From: VXNE01 sp964518405
GTDB lineage: Bacteria; Pseudomonadota; Gammaproteobacteria; Pseudomonadales; Azotimanducaceae
Direction of reading: 5' to 3'
Assembly: GCA_964518405.1 (NCBI GenBank)
Contig: CAZFGB010000238.1
Location: forward strand, 1-17,403
DNA length: 17,403 nt
The stretch's first letter is position 1, and each line of letters opens with the position of its first letter. Shown in pieces: positions 15,112-17,403 of the stretch. The notes under the pieces were generated by a model. That model did no database searches. It was not told where the DNA came from and was given only the letters and a program-made list of their open reading frames with translations. Made by a program: the position numbers and the translations under genes.

Positions 15112-17244
15112 TCACACCAAGCCCGCGGCCCGTGCCCAACGGTACTTCGCTCCCAACACTGCAACGGGTTTTTCCGCCGTGTAGGGATACGCGAGGATGT
15201 TCCTGTCCATCAGGTAGTCGCACGCTTCCTCGATCTCCACATCGCCGACGAGAGATGCTGCGACGGGCTTGTCTATTCCTTTTTCGCGCGCCTCGGCGAC
15301 CGCTTCCGCGAGCAGTTCGGCGAACACCATGGGCGGTGTGATGATGGTATGCCAATAGCCGAGTAGCAGCGCATGCACGCGCTCGTCACTCAGCGCCAGG
15401 TCGATGGTGCTGCGATACGTGGTCGGCGGCTCTCCTCCCGTGATGTCCACGGGATTTCCGGCGGCGCCGAACGGCGGAATGAACTCGCGGAAAGCCGCGT
15501 CCAGGTCGGCTGGCATCGACATCAGCGTCAGGTCGTTGTCCGCGCAGGCGTCGGACAGCAACACGCCCGAACCCCCCGCACCCGTGAGTATCAGGATGTT
15601 CTCTCCCTTTGGCGTGGGCAACACCTGCAATCCGCGGGCGAACTCCAGCATGTCGTTGAGACTGTGGGCTCGGATCACGCCGCTTTGGCGCAGAACGGCG
15701 TCGTAGACGCGGTCGTCGCCCGCGAGCGCCCCGGTGTGGGAGTTCGCCGCGCGGGCGCCCATGCCGGTGCGTCCGGCTTTCAGCACGACGATGGGTTTCT
15801 TCCTGGAGACGCGGGCGGCGACTTCGGCGAATGCGCGCCCGTCCTTCAGGTCTTCGACATGCATGGCGATGACTTCGGTATTCGGATCCTGCTCGAAGAA
15901 CGTCAGCAGGTCGTCCTCGTCGATGTCGGCCTTGTTGCCGAGACCGACGATGGCGGAAACGCCCATCTTCGCCGAGCGGCTGAACCCGACGATCGCCATT
16001 CCGACGCCCCCGCTCTGGGACGAAAGCGCCACCTTTCCCTTTTCCGTATAGGGCGTGCAGAACGTGGCGCAGAGATTCTTGTGCGTGTAGTAGAAACCGT
16101 AGATGTTCGGGCCCATCAACCGCACGTTGTTCTCCCGGGCGACGGCGACGATCTCATCCTGCAGCGCATGCTCGCCGACTTCCGCGAAGCCCGAAGGAAT
16201 CAGGATCGCGCCGGGGATCTTCTTGGCGCCGCAGTCGGCCAGCACGCGCGAGACGAGGGGCGCGGGGATGCAGAAGATGGCGATGTCGATGTCGCCGGGC
16301 ACCTCGGTCACGCTTGGATAGCAGGTGTGGTCGAGTATCGTTTCGGCCCGGGGATGCACGGGATAGATGGCGCCCTCGTAGCCTCCGTCGATGAGGTTGC
16401 GCATCACGGAGTTGCCGATCTTGCCCTCTTCGGCGGATGCCCCGATGACCGCCACGGCATCCGGCTGTATGATGCGCCGCATGGCGTCGAGAATGGCGGC
16501 GTGATCGGGCCGATAGCGCGGTTCGGCGGGGGAACCGAGTCGCATGTGGTGATCCACGGCGAAGGCCCCGCCGGGACTGGCGAACACCGGGTTCAGATCC
16601 AGTTCCGTGATCTCTGGAAAATCGGACACCAGGTGGCTCGCGTTGGCGATCAGCGTTGCCAGAGCGAAGTGATCGACCGCCGCGGCGCCTCGCACGCCCT
16701 TGAGGATTCCCGCGCCCGCGATGTCTTCCAGCATCGATGAAGTCTCTTCGACCGTAGCCGGCGCCAACCGGAACGTGATGTCGCCGAGCGCTTCCACGAG
16801 CAGCCCGCCGAGGCCGAAGGCGACCAGTTTGCCGAAGACGGGGTCCGTCACCGCTCCGACGATCACTTCCTGGGTGTCCTGCGCGCGCTCGAGTTGGCGT
16901 TGTATCAGCACTCCATCGATGGCGACATCCGCGTCGAACGCCTTGGCGTTGGCGACGATCCGGTCGTAAGCGCCGGCCAACTCCGCCGCATCGCCGATGT
17001 CGAGTTCGACGCCGCCGGCGTCGGTCTTGTGGGCGATGTCGGGCGACACGATCTTGGCCGCGACGGGGTAACCGATCCGTTCGGCGATCGCGGCCGCCTC
17101 CGTCGCGGAAGCAGCGACGGCCTGGTCGGCGGAAGGTATGTCGTAGGCATCGCAGACGCGCTTGGCTTCGTCCGGCGTCAGTGCTTCGCGACCCGCGGCG
17201 ACGGCACGATCGATGATGCCGCGGACAGTAGTCTCTGCAGTCAT
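15112..17244 (-). CDS. Acyl-CoA synthetase (NDP-forming), fused single chain
   Basis: Interconverts an acyl-CoA and ADP/Pi with the free acid, CoA and ATP through a phosphohistidine; the substrate is not evident. The 710-residue chain has an ATP-grasp domain first (about 20-235; PVAAKIVSPDIAHKTDAGGV, FGLGGLLVEALGDITFRLAP, TELDLNPVF). Next is a CoA-binding Rossmann domain (about 255-390; VAVIGASAEEGKIGN, YPVHPRA), then ligase domains (about 400-710; LSSQSGGVGMAIV). The presumed phosphorylated His is H503 in NSHTGALAGDD. The order ATP-grasp then CoA-binding is the reverse of PatZ-type proteins. A strong ribosome binding site (AGGAGGG, 17248-17254) precedes the ATG. The gene is monocistronic here; no partner enzyme is in view, so its pathway is open. 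Its long antisense frames are shadows. Confidence 0.92.
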   Translation of the reverse strand: MTAETTVRGIIDRAVAAGREALTPDEAKRVCDAYDIPSADQAVAASATEAAAIAERIGYPVAAKIVSPDIAHKTDAGGVELDIGDAAELAGAYDRIVANAKAFDADVAIDGVLIQRQLERAQDTQEVIVGAVTDPVFGKLVAFGLGGLLVEALGDITFRLAPATVEETSSMLEDIAGAGILKGVRGAAAVDHFALATLIANASHLVSDFPEITELDLNPVFASPGGAFAVDHHMRLGSPAEPRYRPDHAAILDAMRRIIQPDAVAVIGASAEEGKIGNSVMRNLIDGGYEGAIYPVHPRAETILDHTCYPSVTEVPGDIDIAIFCIPAPLVSRVLADCGAKKIPGAILIPSGFAEVGEHALQDEIVAVARENNVRLMGPNIYGFYYTHKNLCATFCTPYTEKGKVALSSQSGGVGMAIVGFSRSAKMGVSAIVGLGNKADIDEDDLLTFFEQDPNTEVIAMHVEDLKDGRAFAEVAARVSRKKPIVVLKAGRTGMGARAANSHTGALAGDDRVYDAVLRQSGVIRAHSLNDMLEFARGLQVLPTPKGENILILTGAGGSGVLLSDACADNDLTLMSMPADLDAAFREFIPPFGAAGNPVDITGGEPPTTYRSTIDLALSDERVHALLLGYWHTIITPPMVFAELLAEAVAEAREKGIDKPVAASLVGDVEIEEACDYLMDRNILAYPYTAEKPVAVLGAKYRWARAAGLV

Positions 17245-17373
17245 GGTCCCTCCTTCGGTCGGCAGAGATTAACCGAACGGCGGTAACTCCACGAGGGACG
17301 GCATTGCCGTAAAGCGCGCCGAATCCGACAGTCTGCGCCATGATTATCCGCCAACCCTTCGGGCATGCCGCAA

Positions 17374-17390
17374 TTCACCCCCGCCCAAGC
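17374..17390. repeat. Inverted copy of the 17-mer at 145-161
   Basis: TTCACCCCCGCCCAAGC is the exact reverse complement of bases 145-161. The neighbouring bases differ, so the shared core is short. C-rich intergenic repeats of this general type (CACCCCCGCCC...) are widespread in proteobacteria. Confidence 0.5.
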
Positions 17391-17403
17391 CCTCTGTTTC
17401 TCC

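Noticed and set aside
14784..15164. A 126-codon minus-strand frame across the gap after DUF3800
   Set aside because: Ser/Ala/Pro-rich, begins inside the synthetase gene and ends inside DUF3800; no recognisable motif.
16154..17341. A 395-codon frame in another minus-strand frame within the acyl-CoA synthetase gene
   Set aside because: Arg/Asp-rich low-complexity translation of the synthetase gene in the wrong frame.
17340..17403. A plus-strand ATG frame running off the right end
   Set aside because: Only about 21 codons are visible, no ribosome binding site precedes it and it covers the repeat-like 17-mer.

Overview
The window reads as a chromosomal segment from a high-GC gammaproteobacterium, probably uncultured. 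The evidence is the bifunctional MnmC, YciB and YciO, a TIGR04211-type SH3 protein, a DesA-type desaturase, and a TrpRS with the internal insertion common in beta/gamma-proteobacteria. Species cannot be named from the sequence alone. Most of the window is ordinary housekeeping DNA packed into overlapping operons.

Layout: positions 1-203 are a structured, repeat-like non-coding flank. From 204 to 4400 a minus-strand operon runs yciO > trpS > scpA > scpB > rluB (tRNA-modification paralogue, Trp-tRNA synthesis, SMC-kleisin chromosome segregation, 23S rRNA pseudouridylation). A 40-bp divergent gap with an inverted repeat separates it from a plus-strand series: yciB, an SH3/coiled-coil/TM envelope protein, pdxJ (pyridoxine phosphate synthesis), an exported cyclophilin, a membrane-anchored cold-shock-domain protein, and argS. 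Several of these genes are joined by 1-4 base stop/start overlaps. desA (Delta9 desaturase) converges on argS, and mnmC (tRNA U34 modification) diverges from desA.

The accessory part lies between mnmC and an NDP-forming acyl-CoA synthetase (about 12742-15111). It holds a possible remnant of a PD-(D/E)XK-type nuclease, a perfect 16-bp palindrome, a PD-(D/E)XK nuclease gene (PDDEXK_4-like) followed 4 bp later by a DUF3800 gene, and a 304-bp gap with hairpins and a possible fragment of an integrase-like C-terminus. I take the nuclease + DUF3800 pair to be the best candidate here for an undescribed system, possibly anti-phage or mobile-element related. That role is inference from fold and setting and is not shown by the sequence.

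The window ends after the 5' end of the acyl-CoA synthetase gene. A 17-bp sequence near the right end is the inverted copy of one near the left end, suggesting a dispersed intergenic repeat family. No rRNA, tRNA, CRISPR array or intact transposase was recognised.
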